A program made the translations under genes and the position numbers. From Marinomonas alcarazii (GTDB lineage Bacteria > Pseudomonadota > Gammaproteobacteria > Pseudomonadales > Marinomonadaceae): DNA of 64,000 nucleotides. The first letter of the stretch is position 1. Each line of letters opens with the position of its first letter. The notes beneath the pieces are model-generated. The model was given only the letters and a program-made list of their open reading frames with translations, was not told the origin of the DNA and ran no database searches. Below are positions 43,429-51,949 of this stretch, in pieces. Location of the stretch: NCBI RefSeq assembly GCF_003208215.1, contig NZ_QKLW01000001.1:248001-312000 (forward strand), given 5' to 3'.

Positions 43429-44595
43429 TCATTCAGGAAAGGCCCAAAGCACAGTGGCTTTGTTTATATAGTTTGTTGTTTGTAGTTCCTGAAGAATTCT
43501 TGCTGTCAGTTGTTTTAGATCCGCGCCTTCTGCTGTGTTTGCAGACTGAGCTATGATTTCTAAATCAAGCTGATTGTTCAGATAATGAAGCCGAGTGTTT
43601 GGTATGTCTACGTACGCTGAATGCTGGCGCAGTAGGTAACCTAAATCGGCTATAATTTGATGGCGTGCAGGCAGTTTTAAGTGTGGTGGCTTGCCAGATT
43701 TATGGGTGAAACTGTCTGTCTGAATGGTTTCATCGGTATCCACGTGCACCATCACGTCTTCTACTTGTGAGTGTGCTTTTTTAATGGTGTAAGCAACCAA
43801 GTCGCCAAGGTAATGTCCTTCGCTAACGCTAGCGTGGCTTGGAACATGAATGTGCATATCTAGATAGATTTTCCCAGCCATGGATCTTGCTCTCACATCA
43901 TGGGGCGCCATTACGTGTTTTAGACTGTTGGCCGTGTCTTTGATTTGCGCAATCAGTTTTGGGTCAGGGGCTGTGTCTACGAGTTCCGCTAGGTTTTCCC
44001 ATACCATGCTGATCGCCATTTTGCCGATTAATAGGGCGACAATAACGGAAGCCACCATGTCTGCCCAGCCATAACCAAAGTAGACCCCAGTTAAGCCTAT
44101 TAATACGGCAACAGAGGAAAGCGCATCGCTACGGCTGTGCCAAGCATTGGCAACCAACATTTTGCTGCCGATTTCATCGCCCGCTTTTTTGGTGTAATGG
44201 AAGATGGCTTCCTTCACAGCGATGGTGACAAGGATCGCGGTTAGGCCATACCAAGTTAATTGAGCTTGTGATGAATCTGCATTGAAGGCCTCGTAACCAA
44301 TCCCAAAGGCCACCACAATCAGAACCATTCCTAGAAAAACGGTGGTTAATGTTTCAAAGCGAAGGTGACCATAGGGATGGTTTTCATCTGGTCCTTGGCG
44401 GGAGTTGGCAGAAGCAAAATAGACAAACACGTCTGTGACTAAATCCGATAGGGAATGGATGCCGTCAGCGATAAGAGCCTGTGATTGAGAAAAGTATCCA
44501 GCAACAATTTTTGCTAACCCCAATAGAGCGTCCCAAACAGCGCCAACCAGAGTGACTCTTTTAGCGATATCTTCTTCTTTTTTAAGTGTTGTCAT
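43429..44595 (-). CDS. cation diffusion facilitator transporter (FieF-like)
   Basis: Proton-coupled divalent cation exporter (Zn, Fe, Mn or Cd type) with six membrane helices. Metal-site motifs are ALIADGIHSLSDLVTDVFVY in helix 2 and NAWHSRSDALSSVAVL in helix 5 (the HxxxD pair). The cytoplasmic ferredoxin-like dimerisation domain follows with HDVRARSMAGKIYLDMHIHV and VEDVMVHVD. At 388 residues it is about 85 longer than FieF; the extra C-terminal part (DLGYLLRQHSAYVDIPNTRL onward) forms an added alpha/beta domain seen in some marine CDF proteins. The metal is not predictable from this alone. Confidence 0.92.
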   Translation of the reverse strand: MTTLKKEEDIAKRVTLVGAVWDALLGLAKIVAGYFSQSQALIADGIHSLSDLVTDVFVYFASANSRQGPDENHPYGHLRFETLTTVFLGMVLIVVAFGIGYEAFNADSSQAQLTWYGLTAILVTIAVKEAIFHYTKKAGDEIGSKMLVANAWHSRSDALSSVAVLIGLTGVYFGYGWADMVASVIVALLIGKMAISMVWENLAELVDTAPDPKLIAQIKDTANSLKHVMAPHDVRARSMAGKIYLDMHIHVPSHASVSEGHYLGDLVAYTIKKAHSQVEDVMVHVDTDETIQTDSFTHKSGKPPHLKLPARHQIIADLGYLLRQHSAYVDIPNTRLHYLNNQLDLEIIAQSANTAEGADLKQLTARILQELQTTNYINKATVLWAFPE

Positions 44596-44914
44596 GCAGT
44601 TAGGAACCTATTTAAAAATACGACAATATAAGGGTGTTTATTGGTATGGCTTGCTTAAGTCGACTTTATTTATCTAAAACGGTTAAGTAAATTTAAAAAA
44701 TTAAGTGATTGATTTGTAAGTTTATTTCTGTTGTTTTTTGGATGATTGTCCTGAGTTTTTAGGTTCAGGATTGTGCATCTGGTTGCTTTACGTTTTGGCT
44801 GTTTTTATTGAGTATTCTGTGCGGCTGCCTTGTTGTCTGGCTTTGCGAATGTTCTCCCCAAGCTTATCCACGATATCTGTGGAAAAGCTTGGCAAGCTCA
44901 ATAAATATGGCGCT
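44596..44914. other. intergenic region between CDF gene and rdgC
   Basis: These 319 bp are AT-rich near the CDF start and hold a strong hairpin at 44858-44892 close to the rdgC stop. No frame with coding character was found; the plus-strand frame at 44738-44977 runs into rdgC in antisense. Confidence 0.7.
44858..44892 (-). terminator. hairpin after rdgC containing two DnaA-box-like sequences
   Basis: CCAAGCTT (44858-44865) pairs with AAGCTTGG (44885-44892), then TCCAC (44867-44871) with GTGGA (44879-44883), around a 7-nt loop. It lies 23 bp past the rdgC stop without a T-tract. Each arm contains an 8-of-9 match to the DnaA box TTATCCACA: TTATCCACG on + and TTTTCCACA on -. Confidence 0.5.
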
Positions 44915-45811
44915 TTAATCGATTTCAAACCACATGCAATAGGAAGCAAAAAACTCTCTCATGGTAAGAGACATTAGAGAAAAGTTTGCGTCCATGTCGG
45001 ATAACCCACCGCCTTGAGAATCATTAAACGCAGCTTCTTTTAGTGCATCATCAAATTTAATTTTGCGTAATGTTAGATCGTCATGTAGTACGAAGCTTAG
45101 TTTATCTGTCCAGCGAAGGCCTAGGTTTTTTACTGCCATGCCTTGTTGTAAGTGACGAGTCACGTCTTCAGATAATGGCTCTAAAGATTTAAAGCGAATG
45201 GTTGCTTTGTCTTCTGACGCATCTTGGATTTCACATTCGTCACCGGTTTCGAGACTTGCTGGTACTTCGTTTTTGACTAACCAATCTGTCATCAGAGAAG
45301 ACGGTGAAACCTGTGCTTGCAAAGGTGTCATTGGGAAACTGCCAAGCGTTGTTTGCAGGTGCTTAAACAACAGCTCTGTCATGCTGGCATTGGTGCTGTT
45401 GAGAACCAGTATTTTGGCTTGTAGATCAATGTATGCCCAGATGTCTGTGCGCTTTGAAAAAGCTTTGGGACGAAGCGTGAAAACCAATTCGTCTTTCATG
45501 TCAGACTTTTCTTTTCGACCTACTTTACGGCCTTCGATTAATTCGATTTCAGCGACCTTGGCTTCTAGTTCTTCACGTACCACGGCAGAAGGTAACACTT
45601 TTTCTTCTTTACCGGCGCGGAACAACAAGCAGCGATCGCTGGCTAAGCTCCATTGCTCGCTGTTACGAATGAGTGGCAGCCAGCCGAAAGAGAACTCTTC
45701 TTGAGATCCGCATTCTTTTAATGGGAACTCCGGGATTTTGTCGATTAGTTCGTTAGTATCTAGTGATTCGGTATCTTTTAGTTGGAATATCTGGGCGTTC
45801 TTGAACCACAT
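44915..45811 (-). CDS. rdgC: recombination-associated protein RdgC
   Basis: Ring-shaped DNA-binding protein (298 residues; E. coli 303) that limits RecA filament activity. The N-terminus MWFKNAQIFQLKD and the later WLPLIRNSEQWSLASDRCLLFRAGKEEKVLPSAVV and KRTDIWAYIDLQAKILVLNSTNA are distinctive for the family. It follows tdk by 2 bp on the same strand, so the two may be co-transcribed. Confidence 0.96.
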   Translation of the reverse strand: MWFKNAQIFQLKDTESLDTNELIDKIPEFPLKECGSQEEFSFGWLPLIRNSEQWSLASDRCLLFRAGKEEKVLPSAVVREELEAKVAEIELIEGRKVGRKEKSDMKDELVFTLRPKAFSKRTDIWAYIDLQAKILVLNSTNASMTELLFKHLQTTLGSFPMTPLQAQVSPSSLMTDWLVKNEVPASLETGDECEIQDASEDKATIRFKSLEPLSEDVTRHLQQGMAVKNLGLRWTDKLSFVLHDDLTLRKIKFDDALKEAAFNDSQGGGLSDMDANFSLMSLTMREFFASYCMWFEID

Positions 45812-45813
45812 AA

Positions 45814-46392
45814 TTAATCTCTCACGGCTTCTTTAAAGTGTTTTCGGCAAACGGACAAGTAGCGGTCGTTACCACCAATTTCAACTTGTGCGCCTTCTTT
45901 AACAGGAATTCCTTGTTCATTAAGTCGAATGACCATGGTGGCTTTGCTACCACAATGACATACGGTTTTTAATTCAATTAACTTATCTGACCAAGCTAGT
46001 AACGCTTGGCTGCCTTCGAACAGCTCACCTTGAAAATCTGTGCGAATGCCAAAAGCAAGCACAGGGATGTGTTGTTTATCGACAATTTCAGATAAAGCAT
46101 AAACTTGTTCTTTGGTTAAAAACTGCGCTTCGTCAATCAATATGCAGCTTAATGTTTGCTGGTTGATTTCATTCTGGATTAACGCCACAAGGTCTGTGCT
46201 GTTATCAAACAGGCAGGCTTCTGCTGATATGCCAATTCTAGAGGCAATATGCCCTGTTTCAAATCGATCATCTATCGATGCTGTAAGAAGTAAAACCCGC
46301 ATGCCTCGCTCTTGGTAATTGTGAGCAGATTGCAGTAAAACGGTGGATTTACCAGCGTTCATCGCGGAGTAATAAAAATACAGTTTGGCCAT
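45814..46392 (-). CDS. tdk: thymidine kinase
   Basis: Type II thymidine kinase (192 residues) of the pyrimidine salvage pathway. Walker A is in SAMNAGKST (9-17), Walker B/catalytic Glu in LIDEAQFL (Glu88), and the structural zinc is bound by CHCG and the CRKHF segment near the C-terminus. The lasso-loop region includes [10 protein letters not shown]. rdgC starts 2 bp after it. Confidence 0.97.
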   Translation of the reverse strand: MAKLYFYYSAMNAGKSTVLLQSAHNYQERGMRVLLLTASIDDRFETGHIASRIGISAEACLFDNSTDLVALIQNEINQQTLSCILIDEAQFLTKEQVYALSEIVDKQHIPVLAFGIRTDFQGELFEGSQALLAWSDKLIELKTVCHCGSKATMVIRLNEQGIPVKEGAQVEIGGNDRYLSVCRKHFKEAVRD

Positions 46393-46476
46393 ATCGAGTC
46401 TGTTTTTCAGTTTGCAGTGTTAAATGGCTGGCTAGTATATCAAATCACTATTGTTAGTGGTTCTTTTTCATGGGGA

Positions 46477-46800
46477 TTATTTACTCACTTTTGTGTCGCT
46501 CTTTGGGGCTGGTCTTTTTGATTTGGTGGTTTTGCCATTGGCAAGTGAGCTATTAATTTGCAATGTTAGCCATTCAGCACGTTTTAAGCCGTTTAGGTTG
46601 CAAAGTTGATCAAGTTTTTCAATAACCTCTTGCTCTATGAGAAGTTCTAAGCGCTTCAGTCCTTGTGCTTTTTCTTTCTCACGCTGGGCTCGTTTATTGA
46701 GTTTAAGCTGGTCTTTTCTGGTGAGAGGTTGGCTTCTAGGACGGCCTGGCGATTTGCCAAATAGGTCTATGGTGTTGCGGTCGGATGAGGCTTTAGCCAT
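46477..46800 (-). CDS. ybfE: YbfE-like LexA-regulated protein family
   Basis: A 107-residue basic protein similar throughout to E. coli YbfE: MAKASSDRNTIDLFG, GRPRSQPLTRKDQLKLNKRAQ and a C-terminal ribbon-helix-helix-like part (GLKRLELLIEQEVIEKLDQL, KRAEWLTLQI). In E. coli the gene is LexA-repressed and sits next to ybfF; here the ybfF-like gene is 35 kb away. I saw no CTGT-N8-ACAG LexA site in the 72 bp upstream. The function is unknown; the fold suggests DNA binding. Confidence 0.85.
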   Translation of the reverse strand: MAKASSDRNTIDLFGKSPGRPRSQPLTRKDQLKLNKRAQREKEKAQGLKRLELLIEQEVIEKLDQLCNLNGLKRAEWLTLQINSSLANGKTTKSKRPAPKSDTKVSK

Positions 46801-46830
46801 GGTATTAGGTACGTTCGTATTAGTGGGTTG

Positions 46831-46868
46831 AAAAGGGCGAACAGCAGGATTTAGCTCTTCGCCCTTTA
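46831..46868 (-). terminator. terminator after prc
   Basis: AAAGGGCGAA (46832-46841) pairs with TTCGCCCTTT (46858-46867), just 5 bp past the prc stop codon on the transcribed strand. A short T-run follows the stem on that strand. Confidence 0.75.
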
Positions 46869-46872
46869 TAGG

Positions 46873-48921
46873 CTATTTTTGTGCAGTCTTCTTATCTGCT
46901 TGCGCTTGCGCCATTTGGTTGGTTGCGATGAAGTCTAGTAAGATTTCTGATGCTTCTTTTGCATAGGTATCTTCTTCGACAGGCTCTATATCATCAACAG
47001 AGTCTACCGTTTCAAGCCCGAGTGCGGTACGGCGTTTATTTTCGCGTTCTAGCTCTCTTTTCTTGCTTTCTTCTCGTTGTTTTATACGAGTGGCTTCATT
47101 CAATGATATTGTTTTATAGGTTTCAACCTGATCTTTGAACTCTTTAATTTGTTCATTGATGGCAATGAAATTAGGATCTTTTGCCATTCTGTCTTCATGA
47201 CGAGGCTCTAGAATAGGCAAGTAAGCAGGCATATTCCAGTAAACTGGGTAGCGTGTTTCATGAATTTTATCCCATGGTAATGGGTTATCTAAAGCACTCT
47301 CGCCAATGTTGTCTTTGTCTATCAAAGAAGGAAAGGCAATGTCTGGCATGACGCCTTTGTGCTGGGTGCTCTCACCTGAGACACGATAAAATTTGGCTTG
47401 TGTGACTTTCAGTTGGCCTTTGTCCATTTCTTGTAAGACTTGAACGGTTCCTTTTCCGAAGGTTTGATCGCCAAGAATTAAGGCGCGTCCATAGTCTTGT
47501 AAGGCGCCAGCCACGATTTCAGATGCAGAGGCGCTCATACGGTTCACTAAGACGGCCATTGGGCCGCTGTAGGCTATGCCTGGGTCAGAATCGCCTAATG
47601 GTGTGACTCGTCCGCTTTGATCTCGAATTTGAACGGTAGGGCCAGATGGAATGAATAAGCCAGCTAGGGCGTTGGCTTCTTGTAATGAACCGCCACCATT
47701 GTTTCGTAAATCTAGAATCAGGGCGGAGATGTCTTCTTTACGCAGCTCTTCTATGAGTTTTTTAGTATCACGAGTAGAGCTTTTGTAGTCTTTATCACCA
47801 GCTTGGATGGCGGCAAAATCAGAATAGAAGGTAGGTAAACTAATCACACCCACTTTGTATTTCTCGCCATCACGTTCTATTTCGACAATTTCTTTTTTGG
47901 CGGATTGGTCTTCAAGTTTAACTTTTTTACGTACGATGCTGATTTTTTTACTGGTTTGTGTATCGCCTTTACTCGGCGTTACTTCCAGTATTACTTTTGT
48001 GTCGCGCTCTCCACGGATCATGTCTACAACGTCGTCAAGACGCATTCCCACCACATCGATCATGGGCTTGCCTTCTTGACCCACGGCAATTATGCGGTCG
48101 TTGGGTGCTAGATCGCTTTGTGTGGCGGCAGGGCCACCAGGCACTAGACGTACTACTTTGGTGTAGTCATCGTCCATTTGTAATACCGCGCCGATGCCTT
48201 CAAGGGACAAACTCATATTGATATTGAAAGTCTCTGACGCTCGTGGGGCAAAGTAACTGGTGTGAGGATCCAACGCGGAGGTGATGGCATTGGCAAAGGT
48301 TTGATAAACGTCGGTGGCGTTTGTCTGATCAACCTGCTTAAGTTGGTTTTTATAGCGGCGCTCAAGGACGGAAATGATTTTGTCTTCGTCTTCGCCATTT
48401 AATTTAAGCGTGAGTGCGCGATTTTTTAGGCGTTTACGCCAGTAATCGTCGAGTTCTGCTTCACTGTTAGCCCATTCTAGTGTTTCTGGATCGGCGTTTA
48501 ATGTTTCGTCTATCGTGTAGTCAAAGCCCTTTACCATCTCCGGAAGTTGGCTTTTTAGGTCGACCAAACGTTTCTCAAGGCGCTTAAGATAAAGATTGTA
48601 GATAGTGTAGGCTACCTGAGTATCGCCATCGCGCAAAGCATCATCCAAGCTGTTTCTGTATTGAGACAGCTTTTCTATGTCGCTTTTTAGGAAGAAGCTT
48701 TTCGTCGGATCGAGCGCTTCGATGTAATAATCAAACGCTTTTGCCGAAATGGTATCATCGATAAGAGGTCTGTTATAATGAATGCCTTCCAGCATTTCGA
48801 CGAGTTCTTTGGATACTTTGTCATATTCATGAGGAGGCTGTAGCTCCTGATAAGCAGACACAGAGGTTGAGGCAAAGGTGTAGCCGGTTAAAAGGCAAAG
48901 CAAAAGGCGTTTATAGTTCAT
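46873..48921 (-). CDS. prc: periplasmic tail-specific protease (Prc/Tsp)
   Basis: Periplasmic C-terminal-processing serine protease (682 residues) that degrades misfolded and tagged proteins and trims envelope enzymes. A signal peptide (1-23) precedes the N-terminal TSP_NTD region. A PDZ domain (about 235-330) has GIGAVLQ and LVPGGPAATQSDLAPNDRI. The S41 protease core has the catalytic Ser in RMSASASE (461-468) and Lys490 in TFGKGTVQ, with LILDLRNNGGGS before them. The C-terminal DUF3340 extension is rich in Glu/Lys/Arg. It is monocistronic and diverges from apeB. Confidence 0.96.
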   Translation of the reverse strand: MNYKRLLLCLLTGYTFASTSVSAYQELQPPHEYDKVSKELVEMLEGIHYNRPLIDDTISAKAFDYYIEALDPTKSFFLKSDIEKLSQYRNSLDDALRDGDTQVAYTIYNLYLKRLEKRLVDLKSQLPEMVKGFDYTIDETLNADPETLEWANSEAELDDYWRKRLKNRALTLKLNGEDEDKIISVLERRYKNQLKQVDQTNATDVYQTFANAITSALDPHTSYFAPRASETFNINMSLSLEGIGAVLQMDDDYTKVVRLVPGGPAATQSDLAPNDRIIAVGQEGKPMIDVVGMRLDDVVDMIRGERDTKVILEVTPSKGDTQTSKKISIVRKKVKLEDQSAKKEIVEIERDGEKYKVGVISLPTFYSDFAAIQAGDKDYKSSTRDTKKLIEELRKEDISALILDLRNNGGGSLQEANALAGLFIPSGPTVQIRDQSGRVTPLGDSDPGIAYSGPMAVLVNRMSASASEIVAGALQDYGRALILGDQTFGKGTVQVLQEMDKGQLKVTQAKFYRVSGESTQHKGVMPDIAFPSLIDKDNIGESALDNPLPWDKIHETRYPVYWNMPAYLPILEPRHEDRMAKDPNFIAINEQIKEFKDQVETYKTISLNEATRIKQREESKKRELERENKRRTALGLETVDSVDDIEPVEEDTYAKEASEILLDFIATNQMAQAQADKKTAQK

Positions 48922-49043
48922 CCGGAATGTGTTCTCTCTGTCTATTTAATACATCATTAGTAAAATCATATTAGACACTGAGCTGTAAGGCTAGCTTAAG
49001 TGTTAAAAAGTCACTTTTTTAAAGCATTGTGCTATAGGATATT

Positions 49044-50342
49044 ATGGAATTTTCAAACTTTAATGATTCTTTACTGTCATTTCTTCACTCTTCCCCAACG
49101 CCGTTTCATGCCACAGACAGCATGCGTAACGCCTTGCTTGCGGAAGGTTTTGTCGAGTTATTAGAAGAAGATAACTGGGTGATTGAGGAAGGTGGGAAAT
49201 ATTTTGTCACGCGTAATGAATCATCCTTAATTGCTTTTACGACGCCTCAGCTGACTATGCATCAAACTGGTTGGCGAATGATTGGTGCCCATACCGATAG
49301 TCCTTGCTTAAAGTTGAAGCCGAATGCGCAAGTCGATCGTTTTGGTTATCACCAGTTGGGTGTCGAGGTTTATGGCGGGGTTTTACTTCACACTTGGTTG
49401 GATCGAGATTTATCGATTGCAGGTCGTATCACTTTAAAAAACCAAGAGGGTAAAATTGTCAGCCGCTTAGTGGACTTTAAAGATCCGATCGCGGTCGTGC
49501 CAAACCTAGCAATTCACCTGAATCGTCAGGCAAACGAAGGCTTCTCTGTGAATCCACAAGAAGAAATTTTGCCTATTCTTTGTGGCGCAGAAAACGAATT
49601 CGATTTGCATTCATTGTTAAAAGCGCAACTGAAAAAGCAATACCCAGAGTTGTCTGTTGCTACTATTTTAGACTTCGAGTTGAGCCTTTATGATACTCAG
49701 CCAGCCGCTTTGGTTGGTTTGCATAAAGAGTATATCTGCTCCGCTCGTTTGGATAATTTGTTGAGCTGTTTCGTTGGGTTGCAGGCTCTATTAGATAGTG
49801 ACTCACAGCGTCCAAGCTTGCTTATTTGCACCGATCACGAAGAGATTGGTAGTTTGTCTGCGTGTGGCGCAAATGGGCCATTTTTAGAGGATGTATTGCA
49901 CCGTTTAACACCCGATCCAGAGCAATATGTTCAATCCATTCAGCGTTCTATGTTGGTGTCTGCAGACAATGCTCATGCATTGCATCCGAACTATGCGCAC
50001 AAGCACGATAAAAATCACGCGCCTGCTATCAATAAAGGGGCGGTTATTAAGGTCAATGCGAACCAGCGCTATGCGACAAACAGTGAAACAGCAAGCATTT
50101 ACCGTGATATCGCTGCGCAAGAAAATTACGATGTACAGTGCTTTGTCGTTCGTAGTGATATGGCGTGCGGTAGCACAATTGGGCCAATTACTTCTGGCGA
50201 GATAGGTGTTCCTACCATTGATATCGGCTTACCAACATTTGGTATGCATTCAATTCGTGAGTTGGCAGGCAGCAAAGATGCTTATGGTTTATATAAAGTA
50301 TTGGCTCGATTCACAAAACGAGAAAAGTTGATAACTCGATAA
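49044..50342 (+). CDS. apeB: M18-family aminopeptidase
   Basis: Cytosolic dinuclear zinc aminopeptidase (432 residues) that releases N-terminal residues, often acidic ones. The typical start LLSFLHSSPTPFHATDSMRNAL is present. Metal ligands are in IGAHTDSPCLKLKP, CTDHEEIGSLSACGA, and VSADNAHALHPNYAHKHDKN; DMACGSTIGPI and GIGLPTFGMHSIRE (read DIGLPTFGMHSIRE) complete the family signature. A bidirectional terminator separates it from the converging tolC. Confidence 0.95.
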   Translation: MEFSNFNDSLLSFLHSSPTPFHATDSMRNALLAEGFVELLEEDNWVIEEGGKYFVTRNESSLIAFTTPQLTMHQTGWRMIGAHTDSPCLKLKPNAQVDRFGYHQLGVEVYGGVLLHTWLDRDLSIAGRITLKNQEGKIVSRLVDFKDPIAVVPNLAIHLNRQANEGFSVNPQEEILPILCGAENEFDLHSLLKAQLKKQYPELSVATILDFELSLYDTQPAALVGLHKEYICSARLDNLLSCFVGLQALLDSDSQRPSLLICTDHEEIGSLSACGANGPFLEDVLHRLTPDPEQYVQSIQRSMLVSADNAHALHPNYAHKHDKNHAPAINKGAVIKVNANQRYATNSETASIYRDIAAQENYDVQCFVVRSDMACGSTIGPITSGEIGVPTIDIGLPTFGMHSIRELAGSKDAYGLYKVLARFTKREKLITR

Positions 50343-50366
50343 TACTGACAGGGTGTTGAAGCCAAT

Positions 50367-50401
50367 AAAAAAGCCGTAAAACAGTGTTTTACGGCTTTTT
50401 T
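50367..50401. terminator. bidirectional terminator between apeB and tolC
   Basis: A 10-bp stem GCCGTAAAAC/GTTTTACGGC with a 3-nt loop is flanked by six A residues and six T residues. It serves both converging genes. Confidence 0.92.
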
Positions 50402-50422
50402 CTTTCGCTAAGACTGAGTCGG

Positions 50423-51751
50423 TTAGTTTTTAGCAACCAGCCATTTGTCTAGCTCTTTGATCTTGTCTTCTGTTAGGTCGCCAGTGGCTTCAAGAAGATT
50501 TAGCTTTTTCAACACAAAGTTGTAGCGGTATTGTTCGTAAGTATTTTGCGCATTAAACAGATTAGATTGTGCATCTAATAGTTCAACAAGGTTACGAGTA
50601 CCCACATCATAGCCAGCTCTTGTTGCTTCTAAGGCACTGGTTCTAGAGCGGATTAGCTGCTGCTGTGCTTCGATTTGAGCAACGGCTGTTTGTAAATCAA
50701 GATATAGGCTACGGATATTCAGCTCAATGGACTGAATAGAGCTTGCTCTTTGTTCAGCAACAGACTCGGCTTGTGATGTTGCTTGTCGAATGGATGCGTT
50801 GATTGCACCACCGCTGTAAAGCGGAATGCTAACGCCTAGAGCGACGGAAGCATTGTTCGTGACGCCGTCTTGCATGGAAGCAGGGGCGCTGTTGCTATAA
50901 TCCGTGTCTGTTCTTGATAGCGAGCCTGTGATGGCGACAGTTGGTGTACGACCATTGGCTTTTTGGATATTGATATTGTTCTCTGCACTTTCCAATGAAA
51001 GGCTTAGAATTTTCAAATCTTTGTTATCCATTTTCGCTTTAGCAATCAAAGAATCCACTGTCATATTTGGGTCTAAGCGAATAGGGTAGTCTTTTGACAG
51101 TTGAGGAATGTTTTTGATCTCTTGTCCTGTTCTTTGGAGCAAGGCTTTTTGAGCATAAGACACACTAGAGCGTGCGCTTAGTTCCGTTACTCGAACAGAG
51201 TCATATTCCGCTTGTGCGTCTTGCAGGTCAGTAATAGACGCCAAACCTACTTCATATTGCTTTTTAGCGCGATCTAGCTGACTTGCTGTACTTTTTACTA
51301 AAGCTTCTGTTGTTTGCAAGGTGGACTGTGCAATTAACAGGTTGAAGTATTCGGTTAGCGTTTGAAGAGCAAGATCTTCAGAGGCATTTTCATAACTAAT
51401 ACCAGCACTTTTCGAGCTTAATTCAACTGAGTCAACAGCATAACTAAGAGCAGGTGAGTAAATTGGGTAACTTAACTGCAACGCCAAGGAGTTTGAGGTG
51501 CTGTCAAAATCAGCGGAAGAAGTGTCTGTTTTATCGTAACCAAGGTTGCCGTTAAAAGAGATGCTTGGGTATAGGTTCCCTTTGGAAACTGTTACGCCTT
51601 CTTTTTGCGCTTGATAAGTGGCAGCTGCCGCTCTAAGACTTGGGTCATGTTGCTGAGCTAATTTGTATACTTGATAAATGCTTTCAGCGTTTGCAGTCGC
51701 ACTGGATAGCACTGCTGCGGCAATGAGTGATGATATAATATGCTTTTTCAT
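50423..51751 (-). CDS. tolC: TolC-family outer membrane efflux channel
   Basis: Trimeric outer membrane channel-tunnel (442 residues) serving drug efflux pumps and type I secretion. A signal peptide (1-22) is followed by two repeated halves of the OEP domain: SIYQVYKLAQQHDPSLRAAAATYQA and SYPIYSPALSYAVDSVELSSK in the first half, ATPTVAITGSLSRT-like and SIPLYSGGAINASIRQATSQ in the second. The protein ends with VELLDAQSNLFNAQNTYEQYRYNFVLKKL (helices 7-8). No pump genes are adjacent, fitting a housekeeping TolC that partners several systems. Confidence 0.95.
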   Translation of the reverse strand: MKKHIISSLIAAAVLSSATANAESIYQVYKLAQQHDPSLRAAAATYQAQKEGVTVSKGNLYPSISFNGNLGYDKTDTSSADFDSTSNSLALQLSYPIYSPALSYAVDSVELSSKSAGISYENASEDLALQTLTEYFNLLIAQSTLQTTEALVKSTASQLDRAKKQYEVGLASITDLQDAQAEYDSVRVTELSARSSVSYAQKALLQRTGQEIKNIPQLSKDYPIRLDPNMTVDSLIAKAKMDNKDLKILSLSLESAENNINIQKANGRTPTVAITGSLSRTDTDYSNSAPASMQDGVTNNASVALGVSIPLYSGGAINASIRQATSQAESVAEQRASSIQSIELNIRSLYLDLQTAVAQIEAQQQLIRSRTSALEATRAGYDVGTRNLVELLDAQSNLFNAQNTYEQYRYNFVLKKLNLLEATGDLTEDKIKELDKWLVAKN

Positions 51752-51904
51752 AGATCTCTGTGGGCTCGTATTATGAAATATAGTTATAATACTACCTTAA
51801 GTTTTTAACTTGTGGCAGTACCTAAGTTGCTATATCTATTATGACTATTGACCATATCATAACGAAATATTTTAATTAGGATCGGATTGTGAAAAATTAA
51901 TGCA

Positions 51905-51935
51905 AGAGAGATGAGGGGTTGGCCCCCATTTCTCT
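51905..51935 (-). terminator. probable terminator after the 51950-53182 gene
   Basis: On the minus strand AGAGA..GGGG pairs with CCCC..TCTCT across an imperfect stem 15 bp after the stop codon, with a T-rich stretch further down (TTAATTTTTC). Confidence 0.5.
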
Positions 51936-51949
51936 TTATTTTGTAGTGA

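Noticed and set aside
44738..44977. 79-codon plus-strand frame with a hydrophobic start
   Set aside because: It runs antisense into rdgC, lacks a ribosome binding site and shows no family resemblance.
46801..46872. LexA operator before the ybfE-like gene
   Set aside because: No CTGT-N8-ACAG or close variant was found; the inverted repeat there is the prc terminator.
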